From positions 1-22,350 of the forward strand of contig JAYTOA010000113.1 of assembly GCA_043748015.1 (NCBI GenBank): 22,350 nt of DNA, given 5' to 3'. Source of the DNA: JAIBBG01 sp043748015. Its GTDB lineage: Bacteria; Bacteroidota; Bacteroidia; Flavobacteriales_D; Sanyastnellaceae. The notes below the pieces were generated by a model. It ran no database searches and was not told the origin of the DNA. It was given only the letters and a program-made list of their open reading frames with translations. The position numbers and the translations under genes were made by a program. Shown in pieces: positions 1 to 7,409 of this stretch; position 1 is the stretch's first letter, and every line of letters starts with the position of its first letter.

Positions 1-125
1 ATTTCAAGAATACGCATGCCGGGACGTATGTCCTTTATCTCTGAAATGTAGGGGATTACATATTTTTTTGTGGTAGCGGCCTGTTCCCTGAAATATTGTC
101 CGCTGTCCAGATGTCGTTCCTGCAT
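1..125 (-). CDS. Class I SAM-dependent methyltransferase, 5' part only
   Basis: Only the first 41 codons lie in the window; the gene runs off the left edge. Reading from the ATG at 125, the peptide has a polar N-terminus with QYFREQA, then KKYVIPYIS, and near the end PGMRILE. This is the usual lead-in to the first beta strand and glycine loop (motif I, LEIGCGxG) of Rossmann-fold SAM-dependent methyltransferases, although the glycine loop itself lies outside the window. In the same frame a TGA lies eight codons upstream and no other start intervenes, so the ATG at 125 is fixed. It is divergent from gyrA. A TAAGTTTG element sits about 20 bases upstream. The substrate cannot be told from this fragment. 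Confidence 0.72.
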   Translation of the reverse strand, partial: MQERHLDSGQYFREQAATTKKYVIPYISEIKDIRPGMRILE

Positions 126-147
126 ATTGGGCTGTTGCCTGAGGGGT

Positions 148-155
148 CAAACTTA
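148..155 (-). promoter_or_regulatory. Bacteroidota -7 promoter element for the methyltransferase gene
   Basis: On the minus strand the sequence is TAAGTTTG, an exact match to the Bacteroidota -7 consensus TAnnTTTG. It lies about 22 bases upstream of the ATG at 125. I do not see a good TTG at the expected -33 distance, so this is a partial match. Confidence 0.35.
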
Positions 156-367
156 AACTGATTATCACTTAATACACGACTTCATCTTTATCCACATCCT
201 TCCCGTGTTTTGTGAATAAAAATCCAATGAGAAAAACCATTGATTTTCTACTATGTAGAGTTAAATTCGCGTGCCCTTAAAAAGCGTTTTTAATGTCGAG
301 ATTTTGATCTCAGTAAAACGTTGGTTATTAGGCGGAATTACCAATAAACAAGTCAAATTTATCATAC

Positions 368-2902
368 ATGCACGAAGGCGAAAAAATTGTTCCTATCAAC
401 ATTGAGGATGAAATGAAATCAGCTTACATCGATTATTCGATGTCAGTTATTGTAAGTCGGGCCTTGCCTGACGTGAGAGATGGAATGAAACCGGTGCACA
501 GAAGAGTGCTCTATGGTATGCTTGAACTCGGAGTGCTTTCTAACAGACCTTATAAAAAGTCAGCTCGTATTGTCGGTGAAGTTCTTGGTAAATATCACCC
601 ACATGGTGATACCGCTGTTTATGACACTATGGTGCGTATGGCCCAGGACTGGACGTTGCGTTATCCACTCGTTGATGGTCAAGGTAACTTCGGAAGCATG
701 GATGGCGACCCTCCGGCTGCCATGCGTTATACCGAGGCGAGACTTAGAAAAGTAGCTGAAGAATTACTTGAAGACTTAGATAAGGAAACTGTTGATTTTC
801 AGCCGAATTTCGACGATTCTTTGCAGGAGCCAAAGGTGATGCCAGGCAAAGTGCCGAATCTTCTTTTGAACGGCGTTAGTGGTATCGCTGTGGGTATGGC
901 TACCAATATGCCTCCTCATAATTTGACTGAAGTGTGTTCAGGTATCATCGCATATATTGATAACCGCGACATCACTATTGAAGAGTTGATGAAATTTATC
1001 AAAGCGCCCGATTTTCCAACCGGTGGAACTATTTATGGTGTTGATGGTGTGAGAAGCGCGTACGAAACCGGAAAAGGTAGAGTAGTGATTCGTGCAAAAC
1101 ACCAAATCGAAGAAATCGACGGAAGAGAATGTATCGTCATCACCGAAGTGCCTTATCAGGTAAACAAAGCCGAAATGCAATCGAAGCAAGATGCAATGAT
1201 TCGCGAAGGCAAACTGGATGGTATTAGTGAAATTTCTGACCTCAGCTCAAGAGAAGGTATACGCATTATCTATCAGATAAAACGTGATGCCATTTCGAAT
1301 GTGGTATTGAATAATCTATTTAAGCATACGGCGTTACAGACTTCTTTTTCAATTAATAACGTTGCGCTTGTTGCCGGTCGCCCAGTCATATTGAATCTGA
1401 AAGACATGATCGTTCATTATGTGAACCATCGTCATGAAGTGGTGACTCGCCGCACTCAATATGAGTTGAGAAAAGCACAAGAACGTGCGCATATTTTAGA
1501 AGGATTGTTGATTGCTTTGGATCATTTGGATCAAGTAATTGCTTTGATCAGAGGTAGTCAAACTCCGGATATTGCACGTGAGGGACTTATTACAACCTTC
1601 AATCTCAGCGAAATACAATCCAGAGCGATTTTGGATATGCGTCTCCAAAGACTTACAGGTCTTGAACGCGATAAAATTCGCAATGAACATGACGAATTAA
1701 TGTTGCTGATCAACAGACTACAGGAAATTCTTGGTAGCGAGACTATTAGAATGCAGATTATAAAAGATGAGTTGGCCCATCTAATCGAGAAGTATGGCGA
1801 CGATCGCCGTTCAATGATTTTGCACAGCAGCGCTGAGCTCAATATCGAAGACATGATTCCGGATGATCACGTTGTGGTTACAATCACTCACGCTGGATAT
1901 ATCAAACGTACCAATGTGAATGAATATCGCACCCAGTCAAGGGGTGGTGTGGGAGCGAAGGGTACCGGTTCCAGGCAGGAAGACTTTGTTGAGAATATTT
2001 TCACTGCCACGAACCATGACTGGCTTTTAATTTTCACCGAGAAAGGTCGTTGTTTCTGGATGCGTGTTTTTGAACTTCCTGAAGTGGCAAAAGCCTCAAA
2101 GGGCAGAGCCATTCAGAACCTCATCCAGATAGAGCAAGACGACAAAGTCCTTGCTTATATCAGAACAAGCGAACTCAAGGATGAAGAATACGTTAAGAAC
2201 AATTTTGTAATTCTTTGTACCAAAAAGGGATTGATCAAGAAGACGTCGCTGGAAGCATATTCAAGACCACGTTCCAATGGTATCAATGCTATCACAATCG
2301 TGGAGGGTGATACTTTGCTTGCTGCGCGCATGACCAACGGCAATTGCGATATCATCATGGGAACCAAGGCCGGAAAAGCCATTCGATTCCATGAAAGTAA
2401 GGTACGTGCAGTCGGAAGAACTGCCCAAGGTGTTAGAGGAGTGAGGCTTGATGGTGATGACAATGAGTTGATTGGTATGGTTTGCACGGATAATCCGGAA
2501 AAGGACATCCTCGTTGTAAGTGAGCAGGGTTATGGAAAACGTTCAGCGCTCAGCGAATACCGCGTTACAAATCGTGGTGGAAAAGGCGTGAAGACCATAA
2601 ACATTACTGAAAAGACAGGAGCTTTGATTGCAATGCTTGGAGTTGAGAACGAACACGACTTCATGATCATCAATAAGAGTGGAATTACAATTCGACTGGA
2701 TGTTGAAGAGTTGCGTGTTATCGGACGTGCCACACAAGGGGTGAAATTGATCAACCTTCGTGGCAATGACGAAATAGCGGCTGTCTGCACTGTGCTGAAA
2801 GATGAAACTGACGATTCAGAGATCGAAAACACAGAGGGAATAGATTTAGATGGAACCGAAGGAGATAGTGAAGAAAATGAAGCTGGTCCGATAGAGGAAT
2901 AA
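368..2902 (+). CDS. gyrA: DNA gyrase subunit A
   Basis: This is the breakage-reunion subunit of the type IIA topoisomerase that introduces negative supercoils with GyrB. The protein is 844 aa, close to the usual length. The N-terminal winged-helix domain has the quinolone-resistance region KYHPHGDTAVYD (residues 75-86) and the catalytic tyrosine Tyr121 in AMRYTE. Thr82 and Asp86 match E. coli Ser83 and Asp87. The coiled-coil gate follows, then a C-terminal beta-pinwheel of repeated blades. The GyrA box is QSRGGVG at 523-529, where E. coli has QRRGGRG. The tail is strongly acidic (about residues 812-844), as in many GyrA proteins. The ATG at 368 aligns with known GyrA N-termini (KIVPINIEDEMK). 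No strong Shine-Dalgarno is present. A terminator follows at once, so it is probably monocistronic. The acidic tail and GyrA box argue for GyrA rather than ParC. Confidence 0.97.
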   Translation: MHEGEKIVPINIEDEMKSAYIDYSMSVIVSRALPDVRDGMKPVHRRVLYGMLELGVLSNRPYKKSARIVGEVLGKYHPHGDTAVYDTMVRMAQDWTLRYPLVDGQGNFGSMDGDPPAAMRYTEARLRKVAEELLEDLDKETVDFQPNFDDSLQEPKVMPGKVPNLLLNGVSGIAVGMATNMPPHNLTEVCSGIIAYIDNRDITIEELMKFIKAPDFPTGGTIYGVDGVRSAYETGKGRVVIRAKHQIEEIDGRECIVITEVPYQVNKAEMQSKQDAMIREGKLDGISEISDLSSREGIRIIYQIKRDAISNVVLNNLFKHTALQTSFSINNVALVAGRPVILNLKDMIVHYVNHRHEVVTRRTQYELRKAQERAHILEGLLIALDHLDQVIALIRGSQTPDIAREGLITTFNLSEIQSRAILDMRLQRLTGLERDKIRNEHDELMLLINRLQEILGSETIRMQIIKDELAHLIEKYGDDRRSMILHSSAELNIEDMIPDDHVVVTITHAGYIKRTNVNEYRTQSRGGVGAKGTGSRQEDFVENIFTATNHDWLLIFTEKGRCFWMRVFELPEVAKASKGRAIQNLIQIEQDDKVLAYIRTSELKDEEYVKNNFVILCTKKGLIKKTSLEAYSRPRSNGINAITIVEGDTLLAARMTNGNCDIIMGTKAGKAIRFHESKVRAVGRTAQGVRGVRLDGDDNELIGMVCTDNPEKDILVVSEQGYGKRSALSEYRVTNRGGKGVKTINITEKTGALIAMLGVENEHDFMIINKSGITIRLDVEELRVIGRATQGVKLINLRGNDEIAAVCTVLKDETDDSEIENTEGIDLDGTEGDSEENEAGPIEE

Positions 2903-2931
2903 CTATTTCTGATCACTTGACGAATTTTTTT

Positions 2932-2966
2932 AAAAGGCCGCATTCTATTTTGGATTGCGGCTTTTT
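2932..2966 (+). terminator. Rho-independent terminator after gyrA
   Basis: AAAAGGCCGCA pairs with TGCGGCTTTTT with one extra G bulged; the loop is about 12 bases and a run of five T follows. It starts 30 bases after the gyrA stop. Confidence 0.8.
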
Positions 2967-3012
2967 ATCGGATAATTATTTCATTTATTTGTCGCAGACA
3001 TTTGGCAAGGAA

Positions 3013-3046
3013 CTTGAAAAGTAATTGGCTGAAAAACCTATTTTTG
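3013..3046 (+). promoter_or_regulatory. Bacteroidota-type promoter for the TPR gene
   Basis: CTTG at 3013-3016 and TATTTTTG at 3039-3046 (exact TAnnTTTG) are separated by 22 bases, close to the -33/-7 arrangement of the primary sigma factor in Bacteroidota. The start codon of the TPR gene lies 28 bases downstream. Its position after the gyrA terminator supports independent transcription. Confidence 0.5.
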
Positions 3047-3073
3047 TAATCACAATATCAAATCAATATTAGA

Positions 3074-4204
3074 ATGAAGAAAATCAGTATGCTGATTATT
3101 ACTGCATTAACAGCCTCTCTGGCGTATGCACAACCTGATGTCACCTCCGCTTACAATGCTAACAAGAGCGGAGAATATGATGTCGCCATCGAATACATTG
3201 AGAAAGGAATCAAAGATCCTAAGGCTTCAGGAAAGGAAAAGGCCTGGAGATATCGCGGTAATATTTATTTGAATGCTGCCGGAAGTCCGAAATATGCACC
3301 GATGTTTCCCAATGCGATTGAGCTTGCGAAGGAATCCTTTTTCAAAGCAATGGAATTGGATAAGTCAAATGAATATATCAATGAAAACACCATGTCCCTG
3401 AGTGCATTGCAGACCCTGGTTTTAGAGAAAGCAAGTGGCGAATACACTTCAAGTGATTTTTGTGGTGCGGCGAAACATTTCAAAATTTCCAACGACATCA
3501 GCAGCAAATTCGGCATCCTGGATTCTGCTGCAATCTTCAATACAGCATTTTGTGATGATCGCTGCGGGAATTCGGAGGCGGCAATCGCAGGTTACAGAGC
3601 CAGCGCGGAAATGGGTTACAATGTTCCTTCAGTATACATGTATATAGTGGATCTTTTGGCGAAAGTGGGCAAAACTGATGAAGCCAATGCAGTTCTTAAA
3701 GATGCAAGAGCGAAATATCCAAAAGACGTGGAATTGCTTCGCAGTGAAGTGAATATGCTTCTGGGAGAGCAGAAATACGATCAGGCTGTCGATTTGTTGG
3801 TAGCATTAACTGCTGCAGATGATAAAAACGAAACCATTTGGTTTGTGCTCGGTGCAACTTATGAAAAGCTTGGAAAAGTTGCTGAACAGGAAGCTGCTTA
3901 CAAGAAAGCTGCTGAGATTAATCCAAAGTATTATGACGCGCTGTTCAATCTTGGTGCGACTTATTACAACCAAGGAGTAGAACAATTGAAAGAGTGTGAT
4001 AAAATTCCACCCAGGGAATCCGCGAAATTTGATGCATGCGTAGCCAAAGCCAATGGCGTTTTCAATCAGGCAATTGATCAGTTTGAAAGAGCTTACGCTG
4101 AAAAGCCGCAAGACAAAGAAATAATGACGGCACTGATGGAAGCTTATGTGAGAGTGGGTAACATGGAAGGACAGAAAAGAATGAAAGCTCTATTGGAGAA
4201 ATAA
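3074..4204 (+). CDS. Exported tetratricopeptide-repeat protein
   Basis: The 376-aa protein starts with a clear signal peptide (MKK, hydrophobic core to about residue 17, cleavage likely at AYA/QPD, residues 17-20), so it should be periplasmic or outer-membrane associated. The rest is helical repeats of the TPR type: residues 24-60, 80-97, 167-215, 220-247, and two good copies at about 254-287 (WFVLGATYEKLGKVAEQEAAYKKAAEINP in pattern) and 288-345. A loop with CDKIPPRESAKFDACVAKA (308-326) interrupts the last repeat. TPR proteins scaffold other proteins; no partner can be read from the sequence. A TPR gene after gyrA recurs in Bacteroidota as I recall it, but a separate promoter and two flanking terminators suggest it is transcribed alone. 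Function unknown beyond the fold. Confidence 0.85.
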   Translation: MKKISMLIITALTASLAYAQPDVTSAYNANKSGEYDVAIEYIEKGIKDPKASGKEKAWRYRGNIYLNAAGSPKYAPMFPNAIELAKESFFKAMELDKSNEYINENTMSLSALQTLVLEKASGEYTSSDFCGAAKHFKISNDISSKFGILDSAAIFNTAFCDDRCGNSEAAIAGYRASAEMGYNVPSVYMYIVDLLAKVGKTDEANAVLKDARAKYPKDVELLRSEVNMLLGEQKYDQAVDLLVALTAADDKNETIWFVLGATYEKLGKVAEQEAAYKKAAEINPKYYDALFNLGATYYNQGVEQLKECDKIPPRESAKFDACVAKANGVFNQAIDQFERAYAEKPQDKEIMTALMEAYVRVGNMEGQKRMKALLEK

Positions 4205-4214
4205 GAATTGAATT

Positions 4215-4240
4215 AGGCCGGATAATCCCGGCCTTGTTCT
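4215..4240 (+). terminator. Terminator after the TPR gene
   Basis: AGGCCGG and CCGGCCT form a perfect 7-bp GC-rich stem with a six-base loop, followed by a moderately T-rich stretch (TGTTCTTTAATTT). It begins 10 bases after the stop codon. The weak T-run makes it less certain than the others. Confidence 0.65.
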
Positions 4241-4252
4241 TTAATTTCCTAC

Positions 4253-4267
4253 TTTACATAATGTAAA
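4253..4267. repeat. Near-perfect palindrome TTTACAT-A-ATGTAAA
   Basis: Seven-base arms surround a single central A. It lies in the 276-base gap between two convergent genes, outside both terminators, and has no nearby start codon. It could be a protein-binding site or chance in AT-rich DNA. The rest of this gap (4268-4429) shows nothing I can name. Confidence 0.3.
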
Positions 4268-4429
4268 TTATGGATTGAAATACTGTGCGGGATGTTGGTA
4301 GTCAAATGCTTATAAGAACAGCGTTTGATGTGCTATTTAGAACCCTAACAGCATCCAATCGAGTTATGCGATTCTCGTTCCAAGGAAATTCAAAAACTTT
4401 ATTGCAAACCAATGCGGCATGCTCGAACT

Positions 4430-4461
4430 AAAAAAAAAACGACACCTTAGGGCGCCGTTTT
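4430..4461 (-). terminator. Strong terminator of the 4481-6912 minus-strand operon
   Basis: Read on the minus strand, AAAACGGCGCC pairs with GGTGTCGTTTT over 11 positions (two G-U wobbles) around a CTAA loop, and a run of ten T follows. It begins 20 bases after the stop codon at 4481. Confidence 0.88.
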
Positions 4462-4480
4462 GAAAAATCACATTTCAATG

Positions 4481-5389
4481 TCAGGATTCTTGTTCCAAAA
4501 GCAATGACTGCATTGTCCGCAGTTCCCTCACCTTGTCATCATTATTTGCTGCTATATATGAATGAATCAGATTATTGAGCATGCGAGCTATCATCTCCAT
4601 GTTTGAACAAGGTCTGTAAAATCGATCGTCTCGCGGTAAATTCTGTTTTTCCAGGAATTCGTCAATTTCTTCTTGTTGAAGAATGGCGCCTGCATTGAAT
4701 GGGTTAATGTAAAAAAGCACGTCAGCATCATCCTTTGTTAGGCCAAGAGCTTCGTCTTCAGGCTGATGATCAAGATAACAAAGAATAAAATGGCTCGGTA
4801 GATTCACTCCAAAAATTGGAAGCTCCAGGCTGTCAGCAAGATAAGCATACATCAAACCCAAGGACAGAGGATTGCCACTTTTTGACGAGATCAAGTCTGT
4901 CATAAAGCTATTCTGCGGCTGATGGTAATTGTCCCGATTGCCTTTGAATCCGTGATGCGTGAACAAAATGTGATTGATTACGCGAACTTGTTCGAATGCC
5001 GTGAGATTGTCGTTCAACTCCAACCATATGTCCTGACGAATCTTAGAAACCTTTCGTCTCAATTCGTCCTCGTCGTATGACGGATACTGATATTTATTGA
5101 TGATTAATGCTCCTTCGAGTAGGTTTTTATCCTCAGAATTTTTCCAGTTCTTGAGTCTATTGTATACGCCTTCGTATTGAATACTGGAAATGAGTTCCAC
5201 CAATCTTGACTGGAACAACGGACCAAAATCCTGCAGTTCCCAGTATTGCTCGAGTTGAGGAATAATGGCTTCACCATAATTGCTCAACTCTTTTCTTACC
5301 TGATCGTAAATGGACTCATCTGGATCTTCAATCAGCGTGATCAGTGCATAAACTTCGTTGGTGTGCATAGGGGGTAACAATGTTTCCAT
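4481..5389 (-). CDS. SirB1/transglutaminase-like family protein
   Basis: The 302-aa protein has no signal peptide and is probably cytoplasmic. Residues 10-100 are helical and HEAT-like (PQLEQYWELQDFGPLFQSR). Residues 110-270 match the Transglut_core2/SirB1 family, with the hallmark SGNPLSLGLMYAYLADSLELP (171-191) followed by GVNLPSHFILCY (194-205). In this family the catalytic cysteine of true transglutaminases is not conserved, and here the block holds serine and no cysteine, while His200 is kept. Biochemical function of the family is unknown. It is the last gene of a minus-strand series after the nucleoside phosphorylase, 74 bases apart, with a possible promoter element of its own. The ATG at 5389 gives the expected N-terminus. 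Confidence 0.8.
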   Translation of the reverse strand: METLLPPMHTNEVYALITLIEDPDESIYDQVRKELSNYGEAIIPQLEQYWELQDFGPLFQSRLVELISSIQYEGVYNRLKNWKNSEDKNLLEGALIINKYQYPSYDEDELRRKVSKIRQDIWLELNDNLTAFEQVRVINHILFTHHGFKGNRDNYHQPQNSFMTDLISSKSGNPLSLGLMYAYLADSLELPIFGVNLPSHFILCYLDHQPEDEALGLTKDDADVLFYINPFNAGAILQQEEIDEFLEKQNLPRDDRFYRPCSNMEMIARMLNNLIHSYIAANNDDKVRELRTMQSLLLEQES

Positions 5390-5399
5390 ATCTGATACC

Positions 5400-5407
5400 C
5401 AAATCTA
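5400..5407 (-). promoter_or_regulatory. -7 promoter element upstream of the SirB1-like gene
   Basis: TAGATTTG on the minus strand matches TAnnTTTG exactly, 10 bases before the ATG at 5389. No clear TTG at -33, so the gene may be served by this weak promoter, by readthrough, or both. Confidence 0.35.
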
Positions 5408-5463
5408 CCTAGAGAGGTTTCACTAAATTTTGAACATCTCGTGGCTTATGCACATCAACTGCC

Positions 5464-6354
5464 TTAAAATCGCTCCAGCACAAGCCTGATAAGGCTTTCA
5501 ATACTTGCTGACGGGCTCTTGTGAAATTCTTTTGATGCTCGATTCGCCAAAATCACACACAGCGTTAATGCCTTGTGGCCGAGCATAGATGCAAGCGAAT
5601 ATATCCCCGCGCATTCCATTTCTAGATTAGTGATGCGTAAGTCATCTATTTTGAAAGTTGCATACTGTTCAATCCTGTTTTCCATCACGGAACGCAATCG
5701 AAGTGATCGTCCTTGCGGGCCATAAAAACCGTTGGCAGTTGCAGTAATACCCTTTGAGCAATTTGAAGCTATTCTATCCATCAATTCCTGAGAGCAAGAT
5801 GCGGTATAAAAGTTTTCATTTTTTCGAAGCCAACCAAACGATGTCTTAAGCGCTTCATGGATTTTGATTTCAATTTCCGTCAAGTCTGACTCATATGAAT
5901 ATGGTACGCCGTCAATAGCAAAAGCAAATTGTGAAGCAACAAAACTGCCCACAGGAATATCTGCTTGCAAGGATCCGCTTGTACCAATTCTAACAATTTC
6001 AAGTTGTGTGTGGTTCTTTTTTGGTTTTCGCGTGTGAAGGTCAATGTTCACAGCCGCATCTAGTTCATTGATGACGATGTCAATATTATCTACTCCAATT
6101 CCCGAAGAGATTACCGTGATTCGTTTATTACTGTAGGTTCCTGTGTGAACGAGAAATTCACGTCCTGTAATCTTGCACTCAATATCATCGAACATGGTTG
6201 AGACAATTGGAACACGATCGGGATCACCAACGATGATAATTTTGGAAGCCAGGTTCTCGGGTTTAATGCCAAGATGATATAGGCTCCCATCAGGACGAAG
6301 TATCAACTCCGAATCTGCGATGAGGTCAGAATCGTTGAGTGTGGTGGCAATCAT
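5464..6354 (-). CDS. Nucleoside phosphorylase (uridine phosphorylase-like)
   Basis: Members of this family split nucleosides with phosphate into base plus ribose-1-phosphate in cytoplasmic nucleoside salvage. The 296-aa protein has the PNP/UDP phosphorylase signatures in order: YHLGI (26-30), the phosphate loop GDPDRV (43-48), SSGIG (83-87), RIGTSGS (122-128), ATANGFYGPQGR (205-216), and the ribose-binding LEMECAG (244-250) followed by the NRASK region (271-275). This pattern is closer to uridine phosphorylase than to trimeric PNP, but base specificity cannot be settled from sequence; the family also includes AMP nucleosidase-like members. It follows the DinB-like gene by 33 bases on the same strand and likely shares its transcript. 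The ATG at 6354 is the first start in frame near the upstream stop. Confidence 0.88.
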   Translation of the reverse strand: MIATTLNDSDLIADSELILRPDGSLYHLGIKPENLASKIIIVGDPDRVPIVSTMFDDIECKITGREFLVHTGTYSNKRITVISSGIGVDNIDIVINELDAAVNIDLHTRKPKKNHTQLEIVRIGTSGSLQADIPVGSFVASQFAFAIDGVPYSYESDLTEIEIKIHEALKTSFGWLRKNENFYTASCSQELMDRIASNCSKGITATANGFYGPQGRSLRLRSVMENRIEQYATFKIDDLRITNLEMECAGIYSLASMLGHKALTLCVILANRASKEFHKSPSASIESLIRLVLERF

Positions 6355-6387
6355 TTGTAACTAAAGCTAGAATGAGAAAACGATTGG

Positions 6388-6912
6388 CTATATTTTAGGA
6401 AGCGCTGATAAATAGCGCTCGTTGATCACATTGATATGGTGCATCTCATGGCCGAGGATTGCGAATCCAATGGATGAAACGCTCATCTCAACGTTGTTCG
6501 CGATTCCTCTATTGTTCAATGATGAAATGGGAAAACCTGAAAATGTTGCAACTGTGCAAGTTCTTACGACAATGTATTCTTCAAGTAAATTCTTGATATC
6601 TCTTTCGTTTGCATGACTGTTTGCTGCATAGATGTTTTCATCATAACCGGGTAAAGAAGTTGTGTCCTTGCGGGCAAATGCCAGCGCACGATACGTAAAT
6701 ATTCTTTCAGTATCAATGAGGTGAAGCAGCATTTCTTTAATGGTCCATTTGCCTTCAGCATATCTGAAAAGTAATTGGTCTTCGCTCAATGACGAAAAAA
6801 GTGAAAGTGATTCTTGCGTTTGTCTTTTCAATCCTTCAAGCAATAAGTCTTCAGGAACAAGAGCGATGTATCTATCTACCCAGCCATTGCCGGTTTTTGG
6901 TTTTCTGATCAT
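6388..6912 (-). CDS. DinB-fold putative metal-dependent protein
   Basis: The 174-aa protein is of the DinB/YfiT four-helix-bundle superfamily. Key signs are the segment YAEGKWTIKEMLLHLIDTER (51-70) containing His64, and GHEMHHINVI (154-163) with His155 and His159 spaced as HxxxH; together these form the usual three-histidine metal site. YRALAFARKD (74-83) is also typical. Bacterial members include thiol-dependent transferases (bacillithiol or mycothiol enzymes) but most are uncharacterised, and the activity here is unknown. It is first in a minus-strand series with the nucleoside phosphorylase and SirB1-like genes. A strong Bacteroidota promoter ends only five bases before the ATG at 6912, so the mRNA may be leaderless. 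The next in-frame ATG is codon 61, too late for the fold. Confidence 0.85.
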   Translation of the reverse strand: MIRKPKTGNGWVDRYIALVPEDLLLEGLKRQTQESLSLFSSLSEDQLLFRYAEGKWTIKEMLLHLIDTERIFTYRALAFARKDTTSLPGYDENIYAANSHANERDIKNLLEEYIVVRTCTVATFSGFPISSLNNRGIANNVEMSVSSIGFAILGHEMHHINVINERYLSALPKI

Positions 6913-6916
6913 GGTC

Positions 6917-6947
6917 CAAAGCTATGACTCACCAACCGCATGTGCAA
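6917..6947 (-). promoter_or_regulatory. Bacteroidota-type promoter for the DinB-like operon
   Basis: On the minus strand TTG (6947-6945) and TAGCTTTG (6924-6917, exact TAnnTTTG) are separated by 20 bases, the expected -33/-7 spacing. The ATG follows five bases after the -7 element, so transcription should start at or next to the start codon. Confidence 0.6.
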
Positions 6948-7026
6948 TTAATCCTTTAAAAGACAAATAATTGAATGCCTTTGCACAGAGAACAGGTGAC
7001 CTGGAGATCATTCAGTTCGCGGCTGA

Positions 7027-7100
7027 CGAACAGTTTTTGAATTTTTGAATCTTGAATTGTGAGATGTGAGAACAGTTTTAAATCTTGAATCTTTGAATCA
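7027..7100. repeat. TTGAAT-rich repeat cluster, two related units
   Basis: Two units begin GAACAGTTTT (at 7028 and 7070) and continue with spaced TTGAAT hexamers: TTTTTGAATTTTTGAATC and then TTGAATCTTTGAATC. The first unit resembles the repeats at 15310-15326 and 15408-15447 (GAACGGTTTTTGAAT). The cluster lies in the non-coding gap 6913-7409. An ORF can be drawn through it on the minus strand but it merely translates the repeat. Confidence 0.6.
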
Positions 7101-7282
7101 TCCGTGCGGATAGAAGAAAAAATAGTAGTTGCGAGAACAAAAATTACGAAAAGCGAATAACTTTCGCACACGTTAAGCCCCCAACGGAACCATTGATTTA
7201 CAGATTTAGGTAATAAGTTGTGAAGATTGTGTTTCGAATGTGATTTGGAGAATGAGAGAAGAAAAGTTGCCGCAGTGAAAGG

Positions 7283-7392
7283 TCAGAGACCGGCGGATTC
7301 ATGACTTGAACCTTCGTGCAGGCCTCGTTGTCGACACTGACGCCCTAATCAAATCATTCATTAACCGGTATAGACCAGTCTCGAGGTCTGTA
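7283..7392 (+). other. Inverted-repeat-rich leader before the EF-G paralogue
   Basis: This stretch has several short complementary segments: GGTC-AGA-GACC (7281-7291), ACCGG (about 7289) with CCGGT (about 7366), the palindrome TGTCGACA near 7330, and AGACC with GGTCT around 7373-7390. It is richer in G+C than the DNA on either side. An ORF can be opened at 7306 but it overlaps the EF-G gene in another frame and resembles nothing. I find neither a convincing promoter nor a Shine-Dalgarno before 7410. The rest of the gap (7101-7282) shows nothing recognisable. Confidence 0.3.
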
Positions 7393-7409
7393 CAAAAAAC
7401 TACAACGTT

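Noticed and set aside
2530..2943. 137-aa minus-strand ORF at the end of gyrA
   Set aside because: It lies almost wholly inside gyrA in antisense, is Ser/Pro-rich as shadow ORFs usually are, and runs through the gyrA terminator.
6956..7171. Minus-strand 71-aa ORF in the gap before the EF-G paralogue
   Set aside because: Its centre is just the translated TTGAAT repeat (DSKIQDLK, DSKIQKL), and it has no promoter or start context.
7261..7400. tRNA-like T-loop (GGTTCAAGTC on the minus strand)
   Set aside because: The flanking bases cannot form a T-stem, and no acceptor or anticodon stem of the right length was found on either strand.
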